From Paracentrotus lividus (lineage: Eukaryota > Echinodermata > Echinoidea > Camarodonta > Echinidae), in contig CALNVZ010003426.1 of NCBI GenBank assembly GCA_940671915.1, positions 31,108,229 to 31,172,228 on the forward strand: 64,000 nt of DNA, given 5' to 3'. Positions 48,288 through 59,898 of the stretch are shown piece after piece. Positions within the stretch are counted from its first letter, which is position 1, and every line of letters begins with the position of its first letter. Position numbers and translations under genes: made by a program. The notes beneath the pieces are model-generated. The model did no database searches, was not told where the DNA came from, and saw only the letters and a list, made by a program, of their open reading frames with translations.

Positions 48288-48517
48288 CCTCATTTTCTCA
48301 CAGCAAGCCTAAGCCCCTACCCCGTCGTAACAAGCCCGTCCCTGCCAAACGTTCCCCAGGTTCCATGAGCTCTCAGCCTAGCACCCCTTCAGAAGAGCTG
48401 ACCTCATCCTCAGACCAGTGGGGTGGTCCTTCTGATCGACCTACAACCCCTGATCAACCTCCTCCATCACCTCACACTGCTATGATGGGCATTCGAGCAA
48501 AGCTTGGAGCATCAGAG
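48288..48517 (+). CDS. ANKS1A: ANKS1-like exon: basic/proline linker
   Basis: 230 bases; two bases complete an Ala codon and the exon ends in phase 0 (TCAGAG|GTAGGC). It encodes ASFSHSKPKPLPRRNKPVPA, then KRSPGSMSSQPSTPSEEL, a serine/proline/aspartate stretch (SDRPTTPDQPPPSPH) and MMGIRAKLGASE. PKPLPRRNKPVP is a candidate SH3 ligand, and several SP/TP sites suit proline-directed kinases. The acceptor is TTCTGTATTCCAG at 48287. The exon sits between two foldback repeats: one ends 195 bases upstream (47001-48092), the other begins about 110 bases downstream (48630-48892). Confidence 0.88.
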
Positions 48518-48629
48518 GTAGGCTTAAATCTTCCTATTTAATTCTTTGATTTCTGGGAGTAGTGGTAGTGGTAGTGGTACATATAGCTCTAGAGTCAGTG
48601 GTTGTGGTAGCAGTAGTGGTACAGAGATG

Positions 48630-48892
48630 CCAACCCCAAGGAATAATTGTAACATTAGAAATTGGGATACGAATAACGCAAATATTTGCTAACAGCTAAA
48701 CCAAATGACTTCTCATAAGAGAAAGCATGAATAATACCTTTCGCCCTGCCATTCAATTTTTTGAATGCATTCAAATATATAGAATTCTTTCTCCTGAGAC
48801 CTAGACATTTGTTTCAGCTGTTTCAACTATTTGCGTTATTTCCTTTATTTGCGTTTCAATTTCTAATGTTATGATCATTCCGTAGGGTTAGT
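48630..48892. mobile_element. Foldback of ~260 bases
   Basis: The left CAACCCCAAGGAAT..AACATTAGAAATTG is mirrored at the right (CAATTTCTAATGTT..ATTCCGTAGGGTTAG); AATAACGCAAATA also occurs in both arms. Flanked on both sides by GTAGTGG-rich simple sequence. Confidence 0.65.
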
Positions 48893-49012
48893 ATATCTGG
48901 TGGTACTGGTAGTTTTAGCAATAGAAGTTGATTTGGTGGTAACAGTAGTTGTTTTGGTAGTGTAGTAGTGGTAGCAGTAGTGTGAGCGGTGAAGTGGTAG
49001 TAGGGGTAGAAA
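48890..49012 (+). repeat. GTAGTG-rich degenerate simple repeat
   Basis: Imperfect GGTAGT/GTAGTG units; a shorter matching stretch lies at 48558-48620 on the other side of the foldback. Confidence 0.7.
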
Positions 49013-50333
49013 TATGAGTTGTTGTAGAAGCCGTGTTTGTCAATGATCTCTTCTACTCATCTCAAGAACCTGGAGGAATTGTACCTGTGGGCTGTCATAC
49101 CGTTTGGAGTACTACGTATATTACTATGTCAGGTACATTCTACATTGGGCAAGCACTGTAGGTATGTAGCTTCTCAATTCTGAAGCCATCGGAAGAATTA
49201 ACATTGATTCCCCAACAGTCTTCATCAAACACAGCTGGATGTCCATCATCACATCTGACAAAAGGTGTCTGTGGCAGTCCATTGCTACAAATAAATTTTA
49301 TTATTAAGCCGAGCAAGTAAAGACAATGGATTTAATGCCTGTGATATTGGGAACGGCGATCGTTTTATTATAAGAGTTGATTGTAGAGTCTTCTTTTGGC
49401 ATGCCTATTGATTCCTTTCGGGACATGGTGGGCATGGATACACCTATTTCCCTTCATTTCAGACTTTGATGTAGGAGCATGCTGAAACCTGTGTATGCGT
49501 TTCAGGTGTGTCTTTGCACCATGTTTATTGGTGACTTCCTATGAAGATGGTGTTCATTATCATTCATCTTCTTTTCTTGTACACACACATTTTTATGGCA
49601 GGTATTGTCGCACCGTATCAAACATCTTACAGTAAATCAGTAACTTCTTTTGGAGATTGTGTTCGTGACCATCTGTCTCCTCAGTTGACGTGGCTTGCAT
49701 GACATTGAAATCATTTTACAATATAGCAGTTTGTCGATTAATGAAGAAAAAAAATTGTGTAGACAACTTTTAAGATGCTTCAAAATGCACATATTTTTTA
49801 AACAGAAGGATTTAAGTGGTGTGATGAAATTCGGAACTCAACATCCATGTCTTTGGGGACTGAACTTTAAGTGACTACGAAGTGCCATATGAAGTGTCAT
49901 ATAAAAAATGGTTGATGCTACTTCCTTGTTGAATGGACATGATAGTGGAAAGTCTTGTCAAAAGTTGTACTACCATGACAGTGACATAAACAGACATTTG
50001 ACTGCACAAAAAACTGAAATTTCCTAGTTTGGGCCCCCCCCCCCCTCATGAAATCCTCTATCCGCCACCGGTTGCATGTATGTGGCTCAGAGACAATTTT
50101 GCATGCACACTATTTGTTAGCTGTAAATTAGTGCAATTTACAATACATGTTGGTGGATACAAGATCATCTACAGAACCCAATAACACCAAACCACAGCAA
50201 CTTGCAGATATTTACAATAGAGTGCTTCAACAGAAACCAGAACTACTTGTAATCGACTTTTTGTGGGAAACAATGTCCCTTAAAGTATGATAAATTCCAT
50301 GTGTGTGAAGGTTTGCAGAGAGCAATAAAAAGT

Positions 50334-50350
50334 AGAGAGAGAGAGAGAGA
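50334..50350. repeat. (GA)n microsatellite
   Basis: Uninterrupted AG/GA run. Confidence 0.9.
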
Positions 50351-51131
50351 TTATACAGAGATGGGTCTATCCAAAAGCAAGTATACATGTACGAAAGATA
50401 ATTGAAAGAAGCTGGAAAGAGAGATGATGATACATTTGTTTCTTCTAATTTGAAGTCAATTAAGAATTTATGCTAGTTTTGATGTAGTAATTTTGATTAA
50501 ATGTTATTATAGCTCCAATAAACTATTAGTACATTAATGTACCAGTATACATTAAACATAACTTTGAGTTTGTCCTCAGGCTTCTCAAAACTATATGAAA
50601 CTAATCAGTCAGAGTTAGAATCATATTGATGCATGTAAATCATGAAGAAATTCGTTACCTTTCATACTCAGAGTTTGGCCAACCAACTTTTCGGTTGACA
50701 AAGAGTACTAGATTAGATTTCAAACATTTTGCATTTTTTTATTTTGCATTGTTCTTGCTTGATAACGCAACCCTCAAACCAAGTTGGCTGATCTCTGTGT
50801 TCAAAGGGTTAAGAAGGTATACATTGCACTGGATAATAATCATCAAAGTGCTATAGTTGCAATTTAATTTTGCCCTTTGCACTGGCAGGGTAAGCACTAA
50901 CACCTCATGAAGCAATGAAAGTTCCGGTGCAATGCTTCTGCCTCACCAAAATCGTAAATGCGCTCGCACCTAATCTATTACCTGTATGTTTGTCTGTGTC
51001 TCTTGTCCTCCCCCATGTCTGTCTGTCTGTCTCCAACTCCTCTGTGTGATGCCTGCATCCCTCCCTCTGTCTGTCGCCCTCTCCTCTCCGTTAACCTCTA
51101 ACTGGTGGCTGTGATACTATGGCAATCGCAG

Positions 51132-51174
51132 AGCTCTGATGCTTCGACTGATGAAGGGAGTAAGGATGGTGAAA
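51132..51174 (+). CDS. ANKS1A: ANKS1-like candidate micro-exon (acidic Ser/Asp)
   Basis: A 43-base candidate exon, phase 0 in and phase 1 out, that continues ...GASE with SSDASTDEGSKDGE. The composition matches the surrounding linker, and human ANKS1A has an SSDQDSTNKEAE stretch in its own linker. The donor GAAA|GTAAGA is good; the acceptor GGCAATCGCAG lacks a strong pyrimidine tract. Its length is not a multiple of three, so including or skipping it changes which downstream exon keeps frame. Likely real, but cDNA evidence would decide. Confidence 0.55.
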
Positions 51175-51798
51175 GTAAGATCTGATCTTTTTGTTTCTTT
51201 TCACGCTTCCTGCAATTTATTCACCTAACTTCTCACTCTGCAGCTTGCTTTCATCTCAATACTACAGGATATCAGATTCTACTCTTCCATTTCTTGAGGA
51301 TATTATTTTATTTCATTATCTTATTTTTTAAATTTGATTTATTAATGTCCAATATGTACAGAGTTGGCTTAAACTTCAGCAAATCTTGCTAAAAATTAAT
51401 ATACAAATTATGCAGAAACTATATTTAGGCGGGACATTGTGTGTACATGCAGGTTACATTTTGTTGCCTTCCCGCAGAAAAGCCGTTCGCGTAATGGCAA
51501 GGTGTTTACGTTAATGGCTTTCTGCTGGAAGACGACTATTTGTAGTTACAAGCATGTATAAAAGAACAGTAAACTGTTCAGTCATGCATTTTGATATATT
51601 TGATTTCCATTATGCTTTTGGCTACTGATTTCAGCTGTACTGAGAATGTTGTTTCAAATTGCTAGAATTAAAAAAAAAAACTAATAAAAAAATAGATACA
51701 TTTCTAATTTCTTATTGTGTTTTGACAGTAAAGGTAGAGTACAGCCATCAAATAAACAAAATAATACCATACCGTGCAGTGTATAAACCGCATCTGTA

Positions 51799-52398
51799 CA
51801 GTGTGTCCCAGAAAGAACTATACACTTTTTAAATGGCTACCAAATAAGAAATATAAGCTCATATCCTTAGCTATTATTTGACACCAAATGACCGAAAATG
51901 ATGCATGCTTCAATGAGCAACGCCCACTTTTGTGAAGGACACAAAAACGAGGCTGCGCAGGAATTCGCTATGCATTTACCACCTGCATATGGGCGGCCAA
52001 AAGGGTCAAGATAAATAATGGGGTAAATCGGCCAACAAAGACAAAATACACGAAGATACAAAACAACAAATATCAAGAATATATGAATTATGATAACAAA
52101 AAGGTTAACTGTTACATTTTTGCATATTTTCTTGGTTTATTTTTTTCTCTTTGTTAGCCCATTCACGCCATTATTCATGTTGTCCCTTTTGGCCGCCCAT
52201 ATGCAGGTGATAAATGAATAGCGAATTCCTGCGCAGCCTTGTTTGCTCATTGATGCATGCATCATTTTCGGACTTTTTGGTGTCAAATAATAGTTGAGGA
52301 TATGAGCTTTATCTACATATATTTTTTTCCTTCAAGAACCATATATTGAGTATTTGGAAGCCATTTCAAAAGTGTATAGTTGTTTCTGAGACACACTG
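51799..52398. mobile_element. 600-base TA-flanked foldback (mariner-like MITE)
   Basis: Left end CAGTGTGTCCCAGAAAGAAC, right end the near complement of CAGTGTGTCTCAGAAACAAC, each next to TA (51797-51798, 52399-52400). The arms contain mirrored CTGCGCAGGAATTCGCTAT and CATATGGGCGGCCAAAAGGG. No transposase. The whole unit should fold as one hairpin. Confidence 0.8.
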
Positions 52399-53807
52399 TA
52401 CATGCATATCAACTGCACCTTGAATTGATACATTGTACCCATGCCCCAAGTAATGAAAAAATGAAAATAAGCAATTTTTTTTTTTTTTGCCCTTACATGT
52501 TTGTCTGAAAAAGTTTTTTACACTCTATTATGACTCTATTATTACGTTAAGAATATCCCCCCCCCCTTAATATCTCATCTCCTGTCAGACTGCGCTGATA
52601 TTTTGCAAAATTATAGCAATTTTTCTATTATTATTGTTTTTATTTTCTTTTGTACACAAAGAAGTCTACAATGTATGCCGTATTAAATTTACCTAGTAAG
52701 ATGTTTATTTCTTTCAAAGAAACCTGTTTTGACACAATATACAATGTACCAAATTCATGGCAATGTTTACATCATGTTTCTAAAGAATGCATTTTAAACA
52801 CAGAGGACGACACCGTGTTAGGGTTTTTTTTTATTATTTTTTTTTTTTTATATATTAAATCATTAAAAGCCAATGTCTTGCATAGTTTACAGTAAACTTA
52901 TAAAAGCAGTACTTAATCTATTCCATTATTTGTACCGTGTTATGTACTTTATTTATTTGTGCAGTATGTACATTAACATGTAATGTGTATATTTTTAAAA
53001 TGTGAATGTACTTATTAAAATTACTATAGACATTTTATATAATTTAATTCATCTAAATTGTAAAATCTCCATATACATGTACAGGTAGCTGACTTTTTTT
53101 TTATTTTTTAAAATTTTTACTTACTTGTATGGGAGACTTGATTTAATATCAACATTTTGGCTGAACCTATTATTAATTGAATCATTGTTGGTTGTTGATA
53201 CATGCAGGTGTATCAAGACTATCTGACAACAGTTTAATAAATTATAAATCAATCATTAATATACATGTACTGTTAAAATAGGGCCCACAATTACCCTTTT
53301 TACCCAATGCCAATTTTTCTTGTGTGATTTGATTATAAGACATTATGTTTCTTAACCTTTTATTGAACATGGTTATTGAAACAATTCTTTGGGAATTAAA
53401 AGCTGAATTGTTTCTCTACATATTAGTTTAAGAGGATAAATAGTATCGCCTTTCTATTTGATGCAGCAGTTGAAAATGGAAAAAAGGGGGCCACAATTAC
53501 CCCAGTCTCCCCTACAGTGTACATGAATGTATGAAAAAAATTCAATTGCAGTATCTGTACATTTTGTACATCACAAATAAAAAAGAATGTTTTTATATTT
53601 TATACAAAAATTTTGTTTGATGAGGGTGTGTTGCAATCACAGAGGTTGCAATCCTGACAGTATAAGGCATAGTGTATGCTGCCATCTTGTGACAAGATTA
53701 GGTACAACTAGTGATCAGACAGAATGCACTATAGATAGTTTTTTTACTAATTATATGATGTAGAAAATTTACATAATATTCTCTCGTTATAGCTCTTTAC
53801 CTGCTCT

Positions 53808-53900
53808 AGGTTGTTGTAGTTGTTCAATCTGCTACACAGTAATAAATTATTGTAGTTATTCAATCAGGTTTAGGTTATTCATTGTAGTTATTCGATCTAC
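53808..53900 (+). repeat. Imperfect tandem TTGTAGTTATTCAATC units
   Basis: Three related units in about 90 bases. Confidence 0.55.
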
Positions 53901-55499
53901 ACTGTTGGCTACATGTCCATCATCTTAATCTTGTATGATCATAATTTGTACGACGGGGTAAAATGAGAATATTCTTTGCCCTAATGACTAGCAAATAGTG
54001 ATGAGCCAAGAAATATGTTATTTGATGAATGTGCTACAATTTATTCAAACTGGTGACCACATCAAAAAACAAAAATAAAAGGATAGTCACAGGCTAGTAT
54101 CTCAGATGTGAAGGTATCCTTTCACAGTAAGTGTGAAAGGGGCCAGACATGCTGACTACTGGCAGCCTGCACTCAGGCAGGGAACCTCACTATCTGTCTG
54201 CTCGTTGCTCCAGCCACTCACGTATCTGGCATAGGTATTTCTTTGCCTGTTGATGTTCGATCACTGGCATTCCCTCTGAGATGGAGAGAACGAGAGACCG
54301 GTAGCAAGAGAGTGAGCGAGAGAGAGAGAGACGTGAGAGGAGGAAATCATGTTATGTAGCGAATGCCTGCCACTGGATACTAACAGGAGCGCTGGATCTT
54401 GTGGGATTTAATATCTTGTGTTTGTTTGGTCTGTACACATGTGTGACATTATCGGAATTATTTTACAGTGCATTGGAGAGCTGGGGTAAGTGGACTGTAG
54501 GAATTAAATACATCGTGAAGTAATGTTAGTCTTTCATATTGCTTTTACAGAGTTAGGTTGAAGGTCAGGAATTCACAAGATAAAGACAACCAACATGACC
54601 ATACATGTATCCGCATGGTGATGATGAAGTTAAAGGGAGGTTTTATATTTTCTAGATTGCAAATGATTGTATAATGAATCACTTGTATTATTATGCAGAA
54701 TGTGCCAACAGAAATGTTTCCTAACAAAGTGCAGACCTTTCCAGTTATTAGCAAATTACATTAATCTTCTCACTGCAGTTTGTAGGCCTAGTGAAAGAAT
54801 GAAATTTAATGACAATAATATACAAAAAAAAGTAGATTACCTTTGTAGTACATAACCAGTCAGTACTCTAATCATCAATGTCCCACTCTCATACTATTTT
54901 GTATCAATGTACTTCTGAACTTCTGAAGTAGATGTATTTTATATGCTTCAATATACATGTACAGGCATGCATGCTATTTATAATCAAGGTAAATATACAT
55001 GTAGCCTATAATAAAGCCTACATGTATATTTTATAAACAGATATTTAATTTATTACTGGAATACTAGTAGTGGTACACGGTTTATTGACTGTTCTTTTAT
55101 GGGCCACACCATTTATATGTTTATAAAATAAACAATTGATTTGTAAAAGAACTATTTTGATGTTATTTTTTGTTACTATTTGCTTGACTTAAATTTTTGT
55201 TTATGTACAGTATCAATGTCACTTCTTTAGCAGTCGATCTTGTATATATTTTTTTCCGAAATTTAAAACAGAATGATGTGTGTATTTAAAGCCTCAACCC
55301 AAAGCATAATTCAATTTACAATCAAGATTATCACTTACAAAACATTCATTGTTTTTTTTTTCTCTTTTGTTTTTATACTTGTCTATACATGTACATGTAC
55401 ATGTAGGCCTACTATTTAAAAATAACGTGCATGTATTACAACTACGGATATACAATATATTGCCCAAAGTCTAATATATGTTACATGTAATCCTGTTAG

Positions 55500-55631
55500 G
55501 ATCTATTTCTAGCTTTGAGGAATGTTCTCCGCTATGGTCTATCCAGTCTCAAGATAACATGTCATTCAACATTCAGAATAACAGTTCAAATTCAAAAGCT
55601 AGTGAAAGTTCAAAACAAAAATTTGCTCAAG
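55500..55631 (+). CDS. ANKS1A: ANKS1-like candidate exon: Ser/Asn/Gln-rich segment
   Basis: A possible 132-base cassette exon, phase 1 in and phase 1 out. Joined to the 51132-51174 exon it gives an Arg followed by SISSFEECSPLWSIQSQDN and NNSSNSKASESSKQKFAQ. The composition (Ser, Asn, Gln, Lys) fits the linker. The acceptor TCCTGTTAG has a poor pyrimidine tract and the donor is CAAG|GTAATC. A different frame is also open across the region, and no homologue is recognised. Because it is symmetric, it could be included or skipped without loss of frame. Held at low confidence. Confidence 0.4.
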
Positions 55632-57309
55632 GTAATCCTGAATGCAGTGGGCGGGTTATTTAGACCCCCCCCCCCCCCCCTCCTCACTGTATACAACCAA
55701 AAAAAATAATAAAAATGAAAAAGTAATAACAATATAAATAAAAAACCTTAATTCATTTTATTTCACATTTGCATAAAAAGATAAATACATGTACTTACAA
55801 GTTACAATGATAAATTGCATAAAATACATAAGATTACTAATGGCACAAATATAGAAAATACAAATACAAATGTGTGGAATTTAGCAAAGGCCAAAGACAA
55901 ATCCCAGATGGTTGCACCTGATGACACACACTAATGTTTTGACAAATTTCAAAGTTGTTCTTTTATCTTTGAACAAATAGAAATGCCAAGATTCAAGTTT
56001 GAAATGTATTTGAAAGAAAATGTTCAAGATTAACCAATTCAGAGAATCAATAAAAATGCTAAATTACAAAACCCCCATTGCACTAGAAATGAATGGAACA
56101 ACTATGTGATTTATGTGTTTATCAATTGAAATAAAAAAGGGAGAAAATTATCTGTTGTCAAGGGAATTAACATCACAAAGTCACATTTTAGTTTCATTAT
56201 TACTGTAGACACTCCTTCACACTGCTTTGAAATAAATTCATTATTCATAAATGTTTTTAGTTATTAGCCATGGAAACTGCATAGCCTTTGATTTACTCCC
56301 ATTAGCATATCCTCTTTATAGCTATTATATGAAAGGAAATATGACCAGAAACACTCAAGGACCATTGACACAATAAACATTACCAGAAACACAGTACACA
56401 TACTTCTACAACCCTGTAAAAAAAAATCTGTTCACCTCCATCACAGATGACTTTTACACCTAAAACATAAAGAGAATTAGATACCACCTGCCCTACTTTA
56501 TAATAGGGTAAGTCATTGGTAAGGGGACACCCCTTGTGGAGTTTGATGGAATTCGCTGAAATCTGATTCGGACACCTTCCAACGAAACGAGTGAAGCTAG
56601 CGCTCTTGTTTTGCACTGCTGCGGTGGTGAGTCACGACATGCAGCGGGCATACGAGAGGCAGATGTGTAGAAGATGAGGAATTGAGTGGTTTTCTATCGG
56701 CTACTTACCTTTCTTACCGTTCATGGTTTTACCTTGCTTTGCAATTCAATTGGGAGATGATGACAGTGAGTTGTCAACGGTGTCACCACTTGCCATTTAT
56801 AAATTCCTCACCAGCTAGAAGCAAAAAAGCATTTAAAGGTATAATGCTCTGGCTGCAGGTAGACAATTAATTTTTTGTTAAATCTTAAATCTTAGCTGAT
56901 ATTAATTTCTTGAGAATGTATTGGTACACAGTATATTATCTGCTAAAAATTAATGCCCTTCTATCACTCGAAGAGACAATGTTATATGGCACATTATTTC
57001 ACTTAAGACTAATCGAAAGTAATTTTAAGATATGGTACTGACTAAAATTTGTTTCTCATACTAGGTTCAAGCTATGGGAAGGTTCAAATGTGCAATCATG
57101 AGAGTTATCCTCAACAGTTTGAGTAGAAAATATACGAATATATTCAAAAGATGAGTAATGAACAAAGAAATTGATCAAAGGGAATTGAGGAAGAATTCTT
57201 TAACTAGTCCCTGTCAACAATTTTCTAATAAAGGTGAATTTGATTGCCTGTGGATACCTCACCTGATACAAAAGTGACTCATCATCCACATTCACTGCAA
57301 CATCCAGAC

Positions 57310-58050
57310 TTATAGGAGGAGGAAGACATGGTGGATGAGAGGATCATATCTATAAACTAATGAATATTCCTCCATCTCATCCTCACATAGTCACTCAACA
57401 CCTGAGCACAGATTTATTTTGTGTGTAACTGATGAATCATTACAAATTTGAATCAAAGAGCCTGTCTTGTATTTCTTCTACTTATAATTCTAAAGGAGTA
57501 TTTGGGTACACTGTAGCCTACATTGTAAGATCCCCATTATAAGGGTGGTATCTCACTTCGCGGAGACGTTTCCACGACAGAATAGAAAATTTTGTCTCCG
57601 CGACGGATAAAAAGTATTGGAGACATGTCCGCGACAATTTATGGAAAAAAGTCTGAAGTAGTCCCAAATCCATCTCCGAGACGTCTCTACTACTTTTTAT
57701 CCATCGCGGAGACGAAATTTTCTATTCTGTCACGTCTCCGCGAAGTGAGATACCACCCTAAGCAACATGAGTACATGAGTATTAAACAAAAAAAGTGCAA
57801 GTTGAAGTGATTTGAGAATGAACTGGATGTGGAAGAACAAAAAAAGAGAGAAGAGAGAAGTACAAGTAAAGGGGATGAGCAACCTGCCAGGGACAGGAGG
57901 ATGACGGTGATGAGGATGAGGCAAGTAGGATGAGGAAAGAGGATGAAATTCTGATACCAATGAATATTCCTCCATCTCAGGTGGTTAATTTAGATACTCC
58001 ACATCTGTGCACTGGTGTCAGGTGATGGGTGAATCATGGCTTATTATGCA
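57310..58050 (+). repeat. Diverged duplicated segment (two halves)
   Basis: 57310-57450 and 57900-58050 share AATGAATATTCCTCCATCTC, preceded by GAGGATGAG-type purine sequence and followed by CATCTGTGC/CTGAGCAC and GATG..TGAATCAT. The foldback at 57542-57760 lies between them. Confidence 0.5.
57542..57760. mobile_element. Foldback MITE with TCTCCGCG motifs
   Basis: About 218 bases. The left AGGGTGGTATCTCACTTCGC is mirrored at the right (GCGAAGTGAGATACCACCCT). Arms repeat GAGACG and CTCCGCGA; the element is one hairpin, far more GC-rich than its surroundings. Confidence 0.8.
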
Positions 58051-58556
58051 ATGATTCAAAGGCAGAATAAATTGGTGGATACCATGGAAGCTGGGTTAAC
58101 AAGTAGAATAGTATAATCAGCGTATAAATGAAGACATTACGGAAAAGAGAGAAAAAAGCAGAAAAGGGCTGAGAAATGGATGAATAATTTATTTCTTGAT
58201 AGAAAGAGAGAGAGAGAAAGAAAAAAAATAACATAATGTATAGGCCTACAATGTATAGAATCAAAATGTGAGAAATGTGCAGTGAGAGCACAATAAAAGT
58301 GGCAAGACACAGTATGCTGAGAAAAACATGAATTTGGGAGTAAGATGGGGTAGGAAAATGGCAAAGAACGTTTACCAGAAAGTTGAATGGAGGATACTGA
58401 ATGAGAGACATAGACAAACTAAAGTATGGCGATTCTAATTTGAAAAAAATATATATCTTTTCAATGGTCTTTCACGAAATTGTCCATTTGTGGAATGGTG
58501 CTGGAATCCAGTTTTTCTAAATTCTTGGCCAATATATGCGCTATCTCCATAATCCA

Positions 58557-58575
58557 TCTCTCTCTCTCTCTCTCT
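58557..58575. repeat. (TC)n microsatellite
   Basis: Uninterrupted TC run. Confidence 0.85.
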
Positions 58576-59425
58576 TTCTTAATCTATCCCTCCCTCCGTG
58601 GAGGAAGAAGCTCCCTTTTTTCTGTATTTCCTTGATTATCTCTGAAGTATAATTGATGAGTCAACCCTTTCAGTCTAGATTATTGCAGGACAGGTTGGAC
58701 GCCAGAAGGCAGAATGTTTAGGGGAATTTTCATGAATGAAGCGTAATCAGATTTGTCTCAATTTTGGAATGGAATTCGATTCAATTTGGGACAGAAATTT
58801 CTCTCCAATTTCACCTGCTCATTCTGTATGCATAGAGGGAACGTCTTTGTTTTATGTGAACATCAGTTACCTGTATGTGGTATTCTATCCATTACCTGTA
58901 CATGCATGCCCTTTTCCCCCAAAGTCAGTATTCAAGAGATAATCTTGGATTTTGCAAGTGACAATAAAGATACATTTTTACCAGTCTACTAAAATCATGG
59001 ATTCCTAGTCCTAGTAGAATCCATGCTAAAGCAATGTAACAAATATTTCACCCTTATATAGATATTTACTAAATATTGTTATTATTTATAGGTTCATATT
59101 GTTGTAATCATTGATACATGACACATCTAGCAATTACTATGTAGACATACAGGGTAGTCATTTTGTTTAAAGGGAGGAGAAAAAAATCTTTGTCTATTTT
59201 TCAATTCTACTTTTTACAATTTGCATTTAAATTCAGGTTTGAGGTGCATCAATAATTTCTAAATAGTTTACTTATTCCTCGGTTCATGTTGTGATCAGTG
59301 ATGTGGAAACAATTTTCATGATCCAGCAATTTCTTGTAATATTCATTTTTGCTTTATAATGAAGAAAACGTTTCTCTTCTATTCTTTTAAACATGAAAAA
59401 AAAGTTTGGTATTTTGTTGCCTATA

Positions 59426-59898
59426 CAGTCTGTGTCAAAAAAAAATGGTACAGTCGGGGAAGAAATCATTTAGGTGTGAAATCTTTTCATATAATGTGTG
59501 TTTGTGGTACCAAATTAAAGCCAAAAGATTTTTCTTGCTGATGCGCTTTGTCCTGTATAATTTGCTTTCGTAAAACAAAAGTTATGCTAGGTTTTGTGCG
59601 ACGAGGAACAAATCGAAATTACATGTACGCACTTCTATTGTTCTGGAGCGCTGAATTCACGGTCATTATGCGAAATCGTACACAAAGGCATGGGACGGCT
59701 TGCGAAAAATGGATTTTCCTTGATTGTAGAAAATTAGTCATATCTCAAAAAATACAGCACCAAATGTGATGAAAAAAATTGCAGAAGAAAGGGTGATATT
59801 CTTGCTTTATGAAAATAACAAACAATACCACGTTGATAGTAACCTTCACACTATAAAAAAATGTTTTCCAACTGTACCATTTTATTTGACACAGACTG
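59426..59898. mobile_element. 473-base TA-flanked element (mariner-like MITE)
   Basis: Left end CAGTCTGTGTCAAAA followed by ATGGTACAG; the right end reverse-complements to CAGTCTGTGTCAAATAAAAT then GGTACAG. TA on both sides (59424-59425, 59899-59900). No transposase frame. Confidence 0.75.

Larger units (their letters stand above)
48518..51131 (+). other. ANKS1A: Intron between linker exon and candidate micro-exon
   Basis: A 2.6 kb phase 0 intron. GTAGTG-rich simple sequence flanks a foldback at 48630-48892; a (GA)n run is at 50334-50350 and TCTG repeats lie near 51015-51035. Nothing else is recognised. Confidence 0.65.
51175..55499 (+). other. ANKS1A: Intron or 3' intronic region with a TA-flanked foldback
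   Basis: AT-rich. It holds the 600-base foldback at 51799-52398, three imperfect copies of a TTGTAGTTATTCAATC unit at about 53808-53900, and a purine-rich (GA)n stretch near 54296-54330 inside a locally more complex, less AT-rich segment (54100-54430) that could be regulatory or a non-coding exon, unproven. Confidence 0.5.
6731..55631 (+). other. ANKS1A: ANKS1-like gene span visible in the window
   Basis: Eleven exons join without a frame break from 6731 to 51174, with a possible twelfth to 55631, giving roughly 720-760 codons. Layout: six ankyrin repeats (exons 1-5), then a long disordered linker with tyrosine, SH3-ligand and acidic motifs. In this family a pair of SAM domains and a C-terminal PTB domain follow; none is seen here, so the 3' exons should lie beyond 64000. 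The exon carrying the start codon and the promoter lie before 1 or are not recognisable in 1-6730. Invertebrates usually have a single ANKS1 gene, so the symbol ANKS1A stands for the ANKS1A/ANKS1B ancestor type. All introns are GT-AG. Confidence 0.85.

Noticed and set aside
54100-54430. Alternative promoter or first exon
   Set aside because: The segment is less AT-rich and contains (GA)n, but no TATA, initiator or coding start could be supported; kept only as a remark in the intron entry.
58034-58417. 127-codon - strand open frame rich in Leu, Ile and Phe
   Set aside because: Hydrophobic composition follows from AT-rich, T-rich sequence; a second overlapping frame looks the same, and there are no splice signals or homologue.
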